Counted from the stretch's first letter, positions 37,117-45,941 are shown. The stretch is 64,000 nucleotides of DNA from Pseudomonas sp. IB20 (GCF_009707325.1 NZ_CP046103.1:4102744-4166743), one strand, 5' to 3'. The notes: a model not told the origin generated them from the letters alone. Numbers and translations: made by a program.

Positions 37117-37458
37117 CTAGCCGGCCAGTTGCAGGTACTCGCCATAGGCATGCGCAGCGGATGCATCGGTAAAGGTCTGGAAGTCCATGCTGCGCAACAC
37201 CCTGTCGTTCAACAGCTCGGTAAAGATCATCAGGGCGGGAGAATTGAAGTAGGCGCTCATCGCCTGCTCGCTGCTCCAGAAGCCCGAAACCAGCCATACA
37301 TCGGGGTCGACCTGTGAGTGCTGCAACGAGAATTGCAGGCAACCCTGAGCCTGACGGCCCGGTTCGATCAAACTGCTCAAGCGTGCACCGAGTTCGGTGC
37401 TGCACCCGGTACGGGCGCGGATAAAGGCCATATGGCTCGCGGGAATGGGGGTGGACAT
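37117..37458 (-). CDS. Antibiotic biosynthesis monooxygenase-like (ABM) protein
   Basis: A 113-residue protein with a ferredoxin-like alpha/beta layout: STPIPASHMAFIRARTGCSTELGARL (first strand and helix), GCLQFSLQHSQVDPDVWLVSGFWSSEQAMSAYFNSPALMIF (strand-helix) as in ABM dimers. Most family members are small monooxygenases or decoy subunits; no active residue can be assigned. GGGAGAG precedes the ATG at 37458. It is divergent from the AraC regulator gene, which makes it a natural candidate target of that regulator. Confidence 0.7.
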   Translation of the reverse strand: MSTPIPASHMAFIRARTGCSTELGARLSSLIEPGRQAQGCLQFSLQHSQVDPDVWLVSGFWSSEQAMSAYFNSPALMIFTELLNDRVLRSMDFQTFTDASAAHAYGEYLQLAG

Positions 37459-37573
37459 GTTCAACTCTCCCGTTGAGAAGTGATGCTCGGCAAGCACTGT
37501 GAGGGCGTGTTGCCACAGGATCAAAGATAACGGCGCGGGTGTGGGCGCGGTTAGTCAATTCCTGCCGGCTTAT

Positions 37574-37714
37574 TGCACAATCCTGCGAGAAGCGCAGGCG
37601 AGACGTAGGGCCCCTGAGGTTTATTCCAGGCTCATGCTCAGTGTTTCAGGGAGATGACAGGCGCGGCACTTGCCTGATTCGCAACTTATCGCAGGATCAG
37701 GCAAGGATTGTGCA
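37574..37714. promoter_or_regulatory. Nested inverted repeats in the ABM/AraC divergent promoter
   Basis: In the 329-bp space between the divergent genes (37459-37787), CTTGCCTGAT (37669-37678) and ATCAGGCAAG (37696-37705) form a perfect 10-bp inverted repeat with a 17-bp spacer. TGCACAATCCT (37574-37584) and AGGATTGTGCA (37704-37714) form a second exact 11-bp pair about 120 bp apart. These could be operators for the AraC-family protein, which may loop the DNA; this is inference. No gene is seen in the rest of the space. Confidence 0.5.
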
Positions 37715-37787
37715 GAATCGACGTAACACCTTTTCAAACACCGCCGCTAAGCTTGGCCCATCAAAGAAGTGTGTAGAGGACGCCCCA

Positions 37788-38717
37788 ATGCCGTCGCCGG
37801 AACATAAGTCCATTCCCCTCGATGCCGAGACGGAAAAACAGCGCGCCGAACTGGCCAGCATCGTGCATCGGCATACCTGGGAAGACGGCTCCTACGGCAC
37901 CGCAATCACCTCACTGTTCCTCAACCGCCATAACACGCCACGCGACTTCATGCCGGTGCTGGTGGAGCCCGCGCTGTGCATCCTCGCCAGCGGCAGCAAG
38001 GAAGTGCGCCTGGCCGACGAAATCTTTGCCTACGACCCGCTTAACTATTTGGTGTTCTCGGTCGCCATGCCGGTGGCCGGGCGGATCATCGACGCCACCC
38101 CCGAAGACCCGAACCTGTCGGTGCGCATCAACATCGACCCCGCGCAGCTGACGGCGCTGATCGCCGAGGCCGGCCCGATGGGCGTGCCCTCGCGCCCGAC
38201 ATCGCGCGGCATGTACGTCGATTGCATCGACTCCCAACTGCTCGACGCGGTGCTGCGCCTGGCGCGCCTGCTGGACAGCCCCAAAGACATCACGATGCTC
38301 GCGCCGTTGATCAACCGCGAGATTCTTTATCGTTTGCTGCGTGGGCCGCAGGGCTATCGGCTGTATGAAATCGCCGTGGCCAACAGTCAGAGCCATCGCG
38401 TGAGCCAGGCGATCAAGTGGTTGAACAGCAACTATGAACAACCGCTGCGCATTGATGACCTGGCCAAGGAAGTGAACCTCAGCGTCTCGACCTTGCACCA
38501 CCGCTTCAAGGCGATCACCGCCATGAGCCCGCTGCAATACCAGAAGCAGTTGCGCTTGCAGGAGGCGCGGCGGCTGATGATTGCCGAAGGCCTGGAGGCT
38601 TCGGCGGCGGGGTATCGGGTGGGGTATGAAAGCCCGTCGCAGTTCAGCCGGGAGTACAGCCGGTTGTTTGGGGCGCCGCCGCTGCGGGATCTGGCCAGAC
38701 TGCGCCAAAGTATCTGA
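37788..38717 (+). CDS. AraC-family transcriptional regulator (AraC_N type)
   Basis: A 309-residue regulator. The N-terminal half (TWEDGSYGTAITSLFLNRHNTPRDFMPVLVEPALCIL) is the AraC_N (PF06719-type) effector domain; residues about 205-309 form the two helix-turn-helix DNA-binding unit with IDDLAKEVNLSVSTLHHRFKAITAMSPLQYQKQLRL and GYESPSQFSREYSRLFG. The effector is unknown. Likely controls itself and the divergent ABM gene. The last 22 bp of the gene lie in a 76-bp tandem duplication that continues past the stop. Confidence 0.9.
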   Translation: MPSPEHKSIPLDAETEKQRAELASIVHRHTWEDGSYGTAITSLFLNRHNTPRDFMPVLVEPALCILASGSKEVRLADEIFAYDPLNYLVFSVAMPVAGRIIDATPEDPNLSVRINIDPAQLTALIAEAGPMGVPSRPTSRGMYVDCIDSQLLDAVLRLARLLDSPKDITMLAPLINREILYRLLRGPQGYRLYEIAVANSQSHRVSQAIKWLNSNYEQPLRIDDLAKEVNLSVSTLHHRFKAITAMSPLQYQKQLRLQEARRLMIAEGLEASAAGYRVGYESPSQFSREYSRLFGAPPLRDLARLRQSI

Positions 38718-38849
38718 CTCAGCGCAGCTCCCACATTTGATCCTCGGTGTTCTTTAGTCCAGGGTCCGGGGCAGACTGCGCCAAAGTATCTGACTCAGCG
38801 CAGCTCCCACATTTGATCCTCGGTGTTCTTTAGTCCAGGGTCCGGGGCA
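38696..38849. repeat. Tandem duplication, two exact 76-bp copies
   Basis: Copy 1 (38696-38771) and copy 2 (38772-38847) are identical, with CAGACTGCGCCAAAGTATCT at the start of each, and two more matching bases follow. Copy 1 contains the last codons and stop of the AraC gene, a CGCAGCTCCCACATTTGA repeat end and the 3' end of the convergent kinase gene; copy 2 does the same, so each gene now has a spare copy of the other's tail beyond its stop. Confidence 0.95.
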
Positions 38850-40296
38850 ACCGCAGCGTCACTCGCAAACCACCCTCACGCAGGTTCTGCAAACTCACTT
38901 CACCACCATGGCTGTGGGCAATGTTGCGCGCAATGCCCAACCCCAACCCATAACCCTGCTGCTGCCCAGCCAACCGAAAGTGCGGCTCAAAGACTTGCTC
39001 CAGGCGCTGCTCCGGTACGCCAGGCCCTTCGTCATCCACGTGCAGGATAAATTCCGCGCCATCGTCTTCGATGTGCAAATGCGCGTTCTGCCCATACTTC
39101 AACGCGTTGTCGATCAGGTTACCGATGCAACGCTTGAGCGCCAGCGGCTTGCCCGCATACGGCGCCAATGCTCGACCGTCCTGAGTGATGCGGCCATTAC
39201 CATTGGGCGCCAGGTACGGTTCCACCAGGCAGTCAAGCACGTGATTGAGGTCGACCGGCTCGATGTTTTCGTGGATGTCGGTGTCTTTCACGCATTGCAG
39301 CGCGCCCTTCACCAGCAACTCCAGTTCATCCAGATCGCGGCCGAATTTGGTTTGCAGGTTCTCGTCTTCGAGCAGTTCCACGCGCAGGCGCAGGCGGGTA
39401 ATCGGTGTGCGCAAGTCGTGGGAAATCGCGCTGAACAATTGGCTGCGCTCGGTCAAGTAACGGCTGATGCGCTCGCGCATGGCATTGAACGCACGGCCCA
39501 CTTCCACCACTTCACTGCCGCCGCCTTCGGCCACCGGCTCCACGTCCGCGCCGAGTGACATATCCCGCGCCGCCAGCGCCAGGCGCTTGAGTGGCCGGCT
39601 CTGCCAGTGCACCAACAGGCCAATAAACAACAACAGGAAGCCGCTGGTCAGCACGATGAACCACACCTGTTGCGAGGGCAGGCCTTGTTCTTCAAGGCTG
39701 GTGTAGGGCTCGGGCAACAGTGAGGCGATGTACAGCCATTCGCCCGGCGCCAGCTGGATCTGGGTGACCAGCACCGGCGGGTTCACCGGCTCCAGGGTCA
39801 GCGCGTAATGCGCCCAGGAGCGCGGCAGTTCATCGAGTTTCAAACCGGCGTTGAAAATACGCAGGTCCTCGGCACTGACGAACTCCACCGAGATATGCAC
39901 ATCGCCGCCCAGGGTCTGGCGCAACACTTCGTCTACCGCTTGCAGCACCGCCTGTTTGCGCGGGGTCTGCGGCAATATCTGCATATCCAAAGGTCGGTCG
40001 TTGAGGGTCACCACAAAACGCGTGCCGCCCATGCTGCGCAACTGATCCAGCACCAGCGGGCGATAGGCCACGGGCAGCGAACGGAAATAACTCACGCTGG
40101 CCGTCATCGAGTGCGCCAAGCTGCGGGCGCTGGTGACCAGGCCTTCGAGCTGGGTGGCACGCAATTGCGAGACCCAGATCACGCTGGACAGCGCCTGGGC
40201 GAACAGCACCGCGAGCAAGGTCAGCAGGAGCATGCGCCCCAGCAGCGAGCGCGGCACTGGAAAACGGCGGCGTTCGGTCACATGCTCAGTGGGCAT
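38830..40296 (-). CDS. gtrS: Glucose-regulon sensor histidine kinase GtrS/GltS
   Basis: A 488-residue kinase: membrane segments at about residues 20-40 and 185-207, a periplasmic sensor region between them, a HAMP linker, an EnvZ-type H-box SAISHDLRTPITRLRLRVEL, and an ATPase domain with NLIDNALKYG, DDEGPGVPE and GYGLGLGIARN. Position just after gltR, glk and edd is that of GtrS, which senses glucose-derived 2-ketogluconate/6-phosphogluconate and controls sugar uptake and metabolism with GltR. The start at 40296 overlaps gltR by 11 bp. The 3' end sits in the tandem duplication at 38696-38849. Confidence 0.88.
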   Translation of the reverse strand: MPTEHVTERRRFPVPRSLLGRMLLLTLLAVLFAQALSSVIWVSQLRATQLEGLVTSARSLAHSMTASVSYFRSLPVAYRPLVLDQLRSMGGTRFVVTLNDRPLDMQILPQTPRKQAVLQAVDEVLRQTLGGDVHISVEFVSAEDLRIFNAGLKLDELPRSWAHYALTLEPVNPPVLVTQIQLAPGEWLYIASLLPEPYTSLEEQGLPSQQVWFIVLTSGFLLLFIGLLVHWQSRPLKRLALAARDMSLGADVEPVAEGGGSEVVEVGRAFNAMRERISRYLTERSQLFSAISHDLRTPITRLRLRVELLEDENLQTKFGRDLDELELLVKGALQCVKDTDIHENIEPVDLNHVLDCLVEPYLAPNGNGRITQDGRALAPYAGKPLALKRCIGNLIDNALKYGQNAHLHIEDDGAEFILHVDDEGPGVPEQRLEQVFEPHFRLAGQQQGYGLGLGIARNIAHSHGGEVSLQNLREGGLRVTLRLPRTLD

Positions 40297-41020
40297 TGCC
40301 GGCAACCACGCTGGCTGCCAACTGATAACCGCTGCCACGCACGGTGCGGATCAGCCGTGGCGGTTTTTCGGTATCGCGCAGGCGTTGGCGCAGGCGGCTG
40401 ACGGCCATGTCGACGATGCGGTCCAGCGGCATCAGGTCGCGGCCACGGGTGGCGTTGCCGATGGTGTCGCGGTCGAGAATTTGTTGCGGGTGGTCGAGAA
40501 ACAATTTGAGCAGGGCAAAGTCGGCGCCGGAGAGAATCACCTCTTCGCCGTCGACGTGAAACAAACGATGGCTGACCATGTCCAGGCGCCATTCATCAAA
40601 CACCCACACATCGCCACCGCTGCCGCGCTCCTGGCCGAACTGGGCACGGCGCAACAGGGCTTTGATTCGCGCTTGCAGCTCGCGAGGGCTGAACGGCTTG
40701 CCGATGTAGTCGTCGGCACCCAGTTCCAGGCCGATCACGCGGTCGGTTTCGTCGGAGCTGGCGGTGAGCATGATGATCGGCACCTGCGCCTGGCGCGGGT
40801 GCTGGCGAATCCAGCGGCAGAGGCTGAAACCGTCTTCGTCGGGCAACATCACATCGAGGATGACCAGGTCGCACGGCGCCTCGTTCATCGCCTGGCGGAA
40901 CCCCGCGCCATCCGGCACGCCACGCACCTGGAAGCCGGCGCGACTGAGGTAGGTTTGCAGCAATTCGCGGATTTCCTGGTCGTCGTCGACGAGGAGAATC
41001 GATTTACTGATTACGCTCAC
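40286..41020 (-). CDS. gltR: Response regulator GltR
   Basis: A 244-residue OmpR-family response regulator. The receiver domain has the acidic pair at residues 12-14 and phospho-acceptor Asp56 (VILDVMLPDEDG), followed by KPFSPREL; the winged-helix output domain has FALLKLFLDHPQQILDRDT and RLRQRLRDTEKPPRLIRTVRGSGYQL. The start is GTG at 41020 preceded by an AAGGAGGA ribosome-binding site. GltR represses glucose uptake and peripheral pathway genes in pseudomonads. It is separated from glk by 127 bp holding a REP half, so it may have its own promoter. Confidence 0.9.
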   Translation of the reverse strand: MSVISKSILLVDDDQEIRELLQTYLSRAGFQVRGVPDGAGFRQAMNEAPCDLVILDVMLPDEDGFSLCRWIRQHPRQAQVPIIMLTASSDETDRVIGLELGADDYIGKPFSPRELQARIKALLRRAQFGQERGSGGDVWVFDEWRLDMVSHRLFHVDGEEVILSGADFALLKLFLDHPQQILDRDTIGNATRGRDLMPLDRIVDMAVSRLRQRLRDTEKPPRLIRTVRGSGYQLAASVVAGNAH

Positions 41021-41075
41021 GGGGTCCTCCTTGTTGTTATGGCCAAGCTTAAGTCATTTGTTGCCCTTCAGGCCC

Positions 41076-41100
41076 TATCGCGGGCAAGCCCGCTCCCACA
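41076..41100. repeat. REP half-element
   Basis: A single right arm, ATCGCGGGCAAGCCCGCTCC followed by CACA, without a partner. It lies between glk and gltR. Confidence 0.75.
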
Positions 41101-41147
41101 TTTGAAATACATTTTTCAGGAGCCGCCTGCGATAGCGCCCTCATGGC

Positions 41148-42104
41148 CTACGCAAAAGCCTGCTCCAGTGCAACTCCAGCCCCGGTCAACCCGGAATACG
41201 GCGCGGTCACCAACCACACCGGAATGCCTTTGAAGTAGTCGCTCATGCAGCCCTTGTCGCCGAAACTCTTGGCAAAACCGCTGTTGATAAAGAAGTCGGC
41301 AAACCGTGGAATCACCCCGCCCACGATGTACACGCCACCGCGTCCACCGGTGGTCAGCACGTTGTTCCCCGCGACGCGGCCCAGCCAAACGCTGAACTGG
41401 TTTAACACTTCCATTGCCACCGGGTCGCCGGCCAGGCCGGCTGCCGTAATGGCTTCGGGCGTGTCCAGCACCGGTGTATGCCCGTCAACCGCACAAATGG
41501 CGCGGTACACGCGCGGCAAGCCGCCACCGCTCAAGGCCGTTTCGGCGCTGACGTGGCCGATCTCAGCGTAGATGTGCTGCCACAGCTGGGTTTCACGCGG
41601 GCTGCTCAGCGGCAGGTCGACATGCCCGCCCTCCCCCGGCAACGCAGCGAAGCGCCCGCCCCCCAAATCCAACAAGGTGCCGACACCCAGGCCGGTGCCC
41701 GGGCCGATCACCACGGCTGGGCGCAACGGTTCCGGCGTGCCTTCGCACACCACGCGAAATTCGTCGGGCTTGAGGCGGGTCATGCCCAGGGCCATGGCCG
41801 AGAAGTCATTGATCAGCAGCAGCTCATCGACCTGCAAGGTTTTGCAGAATGCCGTTTTGCTCAGGCGCCAGTGATTGTTGGTGAATTTAAATTCATCGCC
41901 ACTCACAGGCCCCGCGACTGACAGGCACACCGCGCCGATGGCGCCGATGTCCAGGCCTTCTTCCTTGAGGTAGACCTTGATGGCCTCCTCAGGGCTGTGG
42001 TGATCCGCCGTGGCGTGCACGCGGATCGAATGCAGCGCCTGATCCTGCCACAACGCAAAACGGGCGTTGGTACCCCCGATGTCACCGACCAGCGCTAGCT
42101 TCAC
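41148..42104 (-). CDS. glk: Glucokinase
   Basis: A 318-residue bacterial glucokinase. LVGDIGGTNARFALW is the ATP-binding phosphate 1 motif, LLINDFSAMALGM and VIGPGTGLGVGTLL the glucose-binding and phosphate 2 region, GEGGHVDL the sugar-contacting motif. It phosphorylates glucose to glucose-6-phosphate. Start is GTG at 42104, which overlaps the edd stop by 4 bp, so edd and glk are translated together. Confidence 0.96.
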   Translation of the reverse strand: MKLALVGDIGGTNARFALWQDQALHSIRVHATADHHSPEEAIKVYLKEEGLDIGAIGAVCLSVAGPVSGDEFKFTNNHWRLSKTAFCKTLQVDELLLINDFSAMALGMTRLKPDEFRVVCEGTPEPLRPAVVIGPGTGLGVGTLLDLGGGRFAALPGEGGHVDLPLSSPRETQLWQHIYAEIGHVSAETALSGGGLPRVYRAICAVDGHTPVLDTPEAITAAGLAGDPVAMEVLNQFSVWLGRVAGNNVLTTGGRGGVYIVGGVIPRFADFFINSGFAKSFGDKGCMSDYFKGIPVWLVTAPYSGLTGAGVALEQAFA

Positions 42105-43927
42105 TTAAGCGTCTCCAAGGCAGAGGTAAAGGCGCTGGCGCCCTGCTCTGCGGAGCTTGCGGCCAAGCGCATAAATGCAAACAGCTCACGCCCCGCCCCC
42201 ACGTTATTGCCCAACAGGCCCGTGGCAGGCGTGCGCGCTGCAAATTCTTCGGCGTCCACCTTAAGCTCCAAGGTGCCCTTCACGCCATCCACGCGAATGA
42301 TATCGCCATCTTTGACCCGCGCCAGCGGCCCGCCGCTCTGAGCTTCGGGGTTGACGTGAATCGCGGCGGGGATCTTACCCGACGCGCCGGACATACGCCC
42401 GTCTGTCACCAACGCCACTTTGAAGCCACGGTCCTGCAACACACCGAGGAACGGCGTCATTTTGTGCAGTTCCGGCATGCCATTGGAGCGCGGGCCCTGG
42501 AAGCGCATCACCGCGACAAAGTCTTTTTCCAGCTGGCCAGCCTTGAACGCATCGGCCAGATCCTGTTGATCCTGGAACACCACAGCCGGTGCTTCGACGA
42601 TCTGGTGCTCTGGCGCCACGGCCGAGACTTTCATCACGCCCCGGCCGAGGTTGCCCTCCATCACGCGCAGGCCGCCTTCCGCCGAGAACGCACGGGCCAC
42701 GGGACGCAAGATGGTTTCGTCGAGGCTTTCGATCGGGCCTTCGCGCCAGATCAGCTCGCCGTCGACCAGGAACGGCTCCTGGGTGTAACGGCTTAGGCCC
42801 TTGCCCGCCACGGTGTTGACGTCTTCGTGGAGCAAACCGGCTTCAAGCAGTTCACGGATCAGGAACGACATGCCGCCCGCTGCCTGGAAGTGGTTGATGT
42901 CGGCCTTGCCGTTCGGATACACGTGGGACAGGGTCGGCACCACCTCGGAGAGGTCGGCCATGTCCTGCCAGGTGAGGATGATGCCCGCCGACATGGCGAT
43001 GGCCGGCATGTGCAGGGTGTGGTTGGTGGAACCGCCGGTGGCGTTGAGCGCGACGATGGAGTTGACGATGGATTTTTCGTCGACGATCTCGCCGATCGGC
43101 GTGAAGTTGCCGTTGGCCTTGGTCAGGCGCGTGACCTGATGCGCAGCTTCGCGGGTCAGCGCATCACGCAGCGGCGTGTACGGGTTGACGAACGAGGCGC
43201 CCGGCAAGTGCAGGCCCATCACTTCCATCAGCAACTGGTTGGTGTTGGCGGTGCCGTAGAAGGTGCAGGTGCCAGGGCTGTGGTAGGACTTCATCTCCGA
43301 CTCCAGCAGCTCCTCGCGGGTGGCCTTGCCTTCGGCGTAGCGCTGGCGCACGTCGGCCTTCTGCTTGTTGGAGATGCCCGACGGCATTGGGCCGCCCGGT
43401 ACAAAGACCATCGGCAGGTGGCCGTAACGCAATGCGCCCATCATCAGGCCCGGGACGATCTTGTCGCAGATGCCCAGCATCAGCGCGGCATCGAACATGT
43501 TGTGGGACAGCGCTACCGCCGTGGACATGGCGATGACTTCACGGCTGAGCAGGCTCAGCTCCATGCCGGGCTCGCCCTGGGTCACGCCGTCGCACATGGC
43601 AGGCGTGCCGCCGGCGAACTGGCCGACCGAGCCGACTTCGCGCAGGGCGGTCTTGATCTGTTCAGGGAAATGTTCGTACGGCTGGTGCGCCGAGAGCATG
43701 TCGTTATATGACGAAACAATTGCCACGTTGGCGGCATTCATCATTCGCAGGCTATTTTTATCTTCAGTGCCGCAACCGGCCACGCCGTGGGCGAAGTTGG
43801 CGCATTGCAGCTTGCCGCGCATCGGGCCGTCGCTGGCTGCGCCGCGAATGAGCGCAAGGTAAGCCTCGCGGGTTGCACGACTGCGGGCGATAAGCCGTTC
43901 GGTGACCTCAATAACGCGGGGATGCAT
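42101..43927 (-). CDS. edd: 6-phosphogluconate dehydratase
   Basis: A 608-residue IlvD/Edd-family dehydratase with cluster-binding CDGVTQGEPGMELS, GICDKIVPG, GSTNHTLHMPAIA and the conserved TDGRMSGASGKIPAAIHV. It converts 6-phosphogluconate to KDPG, the first special step of the Entner-Doudoroff pathway. Read length is full. The first HexR box (44048) lies about 120 bp upstream of its start and the divergent gap shares control. Confidence 0.97.
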   Translation of the reverse strand: MHPRVIEVTERLIARSRATREAYLALIRGAASDGPMRGKLQCANFAHGVAGCGTEDKNSLRMMNAANVAIVSSYNDMLSAHQPYEHFPEQIKTALREVGSVGQFAGGTPAMCDGVTQGEPGMELSLLSREVIAMSTAVALSHNMFDAALMLGICDKIVPGLMMGALRYGHLPMVFVPGGPMPSGISNKQKADVRQRYAEGKATREELLESEMKSYHSPGTCTFYGTANTNQLLMEVMGLHLPGASFVNPYTPLRDALTREAAHQVTRLTKANGNFTPIGEIVDEKSIVNSIVALNATGGSTNHTLHMPAIAMSAGIILTWQDMADLSEVVPTLSHVYPNGKADINHFQAAGGMSFLIRELLEAGLLHEDVNTVAGKGLSRYTQEPFLVDGELIWREGPIESLDETILRPVARAFSAEGGLRVMEGNLGRGVMKVSAVAPEHQIVEAPAVVFQDQQDLADAFKAGQLEKDFVAVMRFQGPRSNGMPELHKMTPFLGVLQDRGFKVALVTDGRMSGASGKIPAAIHVNPEAQSGGPLARVKDGDIIRVDGVKGTLELKVDAEEFAARTPATGLLGNNVGAGRELFAFMRLAASSAEQGASAFTSALETLK

Positions 43928-44047
43928 GTATAGAACTCCAGGCTAACGGATGTGGCGACCTGAGAGTCTATGCTGGTCAAACGCCCGCCGCGAAGAGGTT
44001 GGCAGGGTGTTACTTGACCAATCGGACCAGTTGATTCAGGTCACTCG

Positions 44048-44062
44048 TTGTAGATTGAACAA
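44048..44062 (-). promoter_or_regulatory. HexR box near edd
   Basis: TTGTAGATTGAACAA fits the HexR operator TTGT-N7-ACAA exactly. HexR represses edd-glk and gap until KDPG is present; the operator form is established for P. putida. Confidence 0.85.
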
Positions 44063-44109
44063 AATATTGCCACTAAAAAGGCTTGTTTTCTATTTTTATG
44101 CGAATAATC

Positions 44110-44124
44110 TTGTAATTCTTACAA
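44110..44124 (+). promoter_or_regulatory. HexR box near gap
   Basis: TTGTAATTCTTACAA fits TTGT-N7-ACAA exactly and is nearly a perfect palindrome. It ends 24 bp before the gap ATG, so bound repressor would block transcription. Confidence 0.87.
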
Positions 44125-44148
44125 CAAATCGACGACAGGCACTTTCCA

Positions 44149-45150
44149 ATGACTCTTCGTATCGCAATCAATGGTTTTGGCCGTATCGGCCGCAATGTCC
44201 TGCGCGCACTGTATACCCAAGGCTACCGCCAGGATTTGCAGATCGTCGCCATCAATGACCTGGGCGACAGTTCGATCAACGCCCACCTGCTCAAATACGA
44301 CACCGTACATGGCACATTCGAAGCAGAGGTTGCCCACGATCAGGAAAGCCTGACCGTCAATGGTGACCGGATTGCCGTCAGTGCCATTCGTAACCCAGCC
44401 GACCTGCCGTGGGCTGCGCACAAGATCGACGTGGTGTTCGAATGCACCGGTCTGTTCACCGACCGTGACAAAGCTGCCGCCCATATTAGCGCCGGCGCGC
44501 GCAAGGTGATCATCTCGGCCCCGGCCAAAGGCGCCGATGCCACCGTGGTTTACGGTGTGAACCATGACATTTTGCGTCAATCCCACCAGATCATCTCCAA
44601 CGCATCCTGCACCACCAACTGCCTGGCGCCTGTGGCTCAGGTGCTGCACCGCGAGCTGGGCATTGAAAGCGGCCTGATGACCACCATTCACGCCTACACC
44701 AACGACCAGAACCTGACTGACGTCTACCACACCGACCCGTACCGCGCGCGCTCGGCCACCCAGAACATGATCCCGAGCAAGACCGGCGCCGCTGAAGCAG
44801 TGGGCCTGGTGCTGCCGGAACTGGCGGGCAAGCTGACCGGCATGGCGGTGCGTGTACCGGTGATCAACGTGTCGCTGGTTGACCTGACCGTGCAGCTGAA
44901 AAAAGAAGCCACGGCCGAGCAGGTCAACACACTGCTCAAGGAAGCCAGTCAGCACTCGACAATCCTTGGCTACAACACCCTGCCGCTGGTTTCCAGTGAC
45001 TTCAACCATAACCCACTGTCTTCGATTTTCGATGCCAATCACACCAAAGTCAGTGGCAAGTTGCTGAAAGTGCTGGCTTGGTACGACAACGAGTGGGGCT
45101 TCTCCAACCGGATGCTGGATAACTGCTTGGCGCTGTGTAACGCCGAGTAA
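44149..45150 (+). CDS. gap: Type I glyceraldehyde-3-phosphate dehydrogenase
   Basis: A 333-residue GAPDH with the NAD motif INGFGRIGRNVLRAL and catalytic SNASCTTNCLAPV (nucleophilic Cys about residue 155) and HAYTNDQNLTD. Located divergently from edd as in other pseudomonads, where this is the catabolic (glycolytic) isozyme under HexR control. It oxidises glyceraldehyde-3-phosphate formed by the Entner-Doudoroff split. Confidence 0.97.
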   Translation: MTLRIAINGFGRIGRNVLRALYTQGYRQDLQIVAINDLGDSSINAHLLKYDTVHGTFEAEVAHDQESLTVNGDRIAVSAIRNPADLPWAAHKIDVVFECTGLFTDRDKAAAHISAGARKVIISAPAKGADATVVYGVNHDILRQSHQIISNASCTTNCLAPVAQVLHRELGIESGLMTTIHAYTNDQNLTDVYHTDPYRARSATQNMIPSKTGAAEAVGLVLPELAGKLTGMAVRVPVINVSLVDLTVQLKKEATAEQVNTLLKEASQHSTILGYNTLPLVSSDFNHNPLSSIFDANHTKVSGKLLKVLAWYDNEWGFSNRMLDNCLALCNAE

Positions 45151-45169
45151 TTGACCAATGCAGATCCCC

Positions 45170-45261
45170 TGTGGGAGCTGGCTTGCCTGCGATAGCATCG
45201 CCTCGGTGTGATTGAAATACCGAGGTGTCTGCATCGCGGGCAGCCCGCCCCGGCTCCCACA
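45170..45261. repeat. REPIN after gap
   Basis: The left arm TGTGGGAGCTGGCTTGCCTG and an imperfect right arm GCGGGCAGCCCGCCCCGGCT-CCCACA frame an inner CCTCGGTG/ACCGAGG pair. The element is 20 bp after the gap stop and could act as its transcript end. Confidence 0.85.
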
Positions 45262-45305
45262 AGGTTCTTCGCCCCCTCTCAACGTGCCACTTGCCATTTG
45301 GGTTG

Positions 45306-45322
45306 ATGATAAGCATTATCAT
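45306..45322 (+). promoter_or_regulatory. Fur box upstream of the ECF sigma gene
   Basis: ATGATAAGCATTATCAT has exact 7-bp arms around GCA, close to the Fur consensus GATAATGATAATCATTATC. It lies 26 bp before the GTG start of the sigma gene, so iron-replete Fur would repress it. Confidence 0.82.
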
Positions 45323-45348
45323 TAACTGCAAATCGATCTGGTAGCACT

Positions 45349-45867
45349 GTGAGCCAATCTCGCTTCAACCATGTCTTTCTCACCCAACGGGTGATTCTGC
45401 TACGTACCTTGCAGCGGATGGTGAATAACCCCAGCACTGCCGAGGACCTGTTGCAGGAAACCTACCTGCGCGTCACCCGGGCCCTCAGCGAGCGGCCGAT
45501 CGACCACCTCGAACCCTTCGTCTACCAGACGGCGCGCAACCTGGCGCTGGACCACCTGCGCTCGCGCAAAATCCAGGCGCGCACGTTGCAGGAAGATGTA
45601 CCTCTGAACGTGCTGCAAAGCGTCGCCGCCCCTATCAGCACGCCCGAAGACGCGACCCAGGCCGAGCAATTGCTCGAACACCTGAGTGTCAGCCTCGGCC
45701 AGTTGAGCGCCCGTCAACAGCAGATTTTCATCCTCAGCCGCCTGCACGGTTGCAGCTACCAGGAGATTGCCGACCAGTTGCAAGTGTCCTTGAGCACAGT
45801 GCAAAAGGAACTGAAATTGATCATGGCCATCTGTGTAGGTGTGGCCGAACGGCTGGATCAGCCTTAA
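45349..45867 (+). CDS. FecI-type ECF RNA polymerase sigma factor
   Basis: A 172-residue ECF sigma factor starting with GTG (MSQSRFNHVFLTQRVILLRT), with region 2 NNPSTAEDLLQETYLRVTRAL and DHLRSRKIQAR, and region 4 SARQQQIFILSRLHGCSYQEIADQLQVSLSTVQKELK. The next genes encode FecR and a TonB receptor, so this is an iron/haem cell-surface signalling set (HasI/HxuI-like). A Fur box precedes it. It would direct transcription of the receptor gene when the receptor binds its ligand. Confidence 0.92.
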   Translation: MSQSRFNHVFLTQRVILLRTLQRMVNNPSTAEDLLQETYLRVTRALSERPIDHLEPFVYQTARNLALDHLRSRKIQARTLQEDVPLNVLQSVAAPISTPEDATQAEQLLEHLSVSLGQLSARQQQIFILSRLHGCSYQEIADQLQVSLSTVQKELKLIMAICVGVAERLDQP

Positions 45868-45941
45868 GCTGCACCTGACAGAGGTATCGATCCAGGCTGT
45901 AGGAAAGATGAATAGAACGTGGCGAAGACCCGAGGAACACC

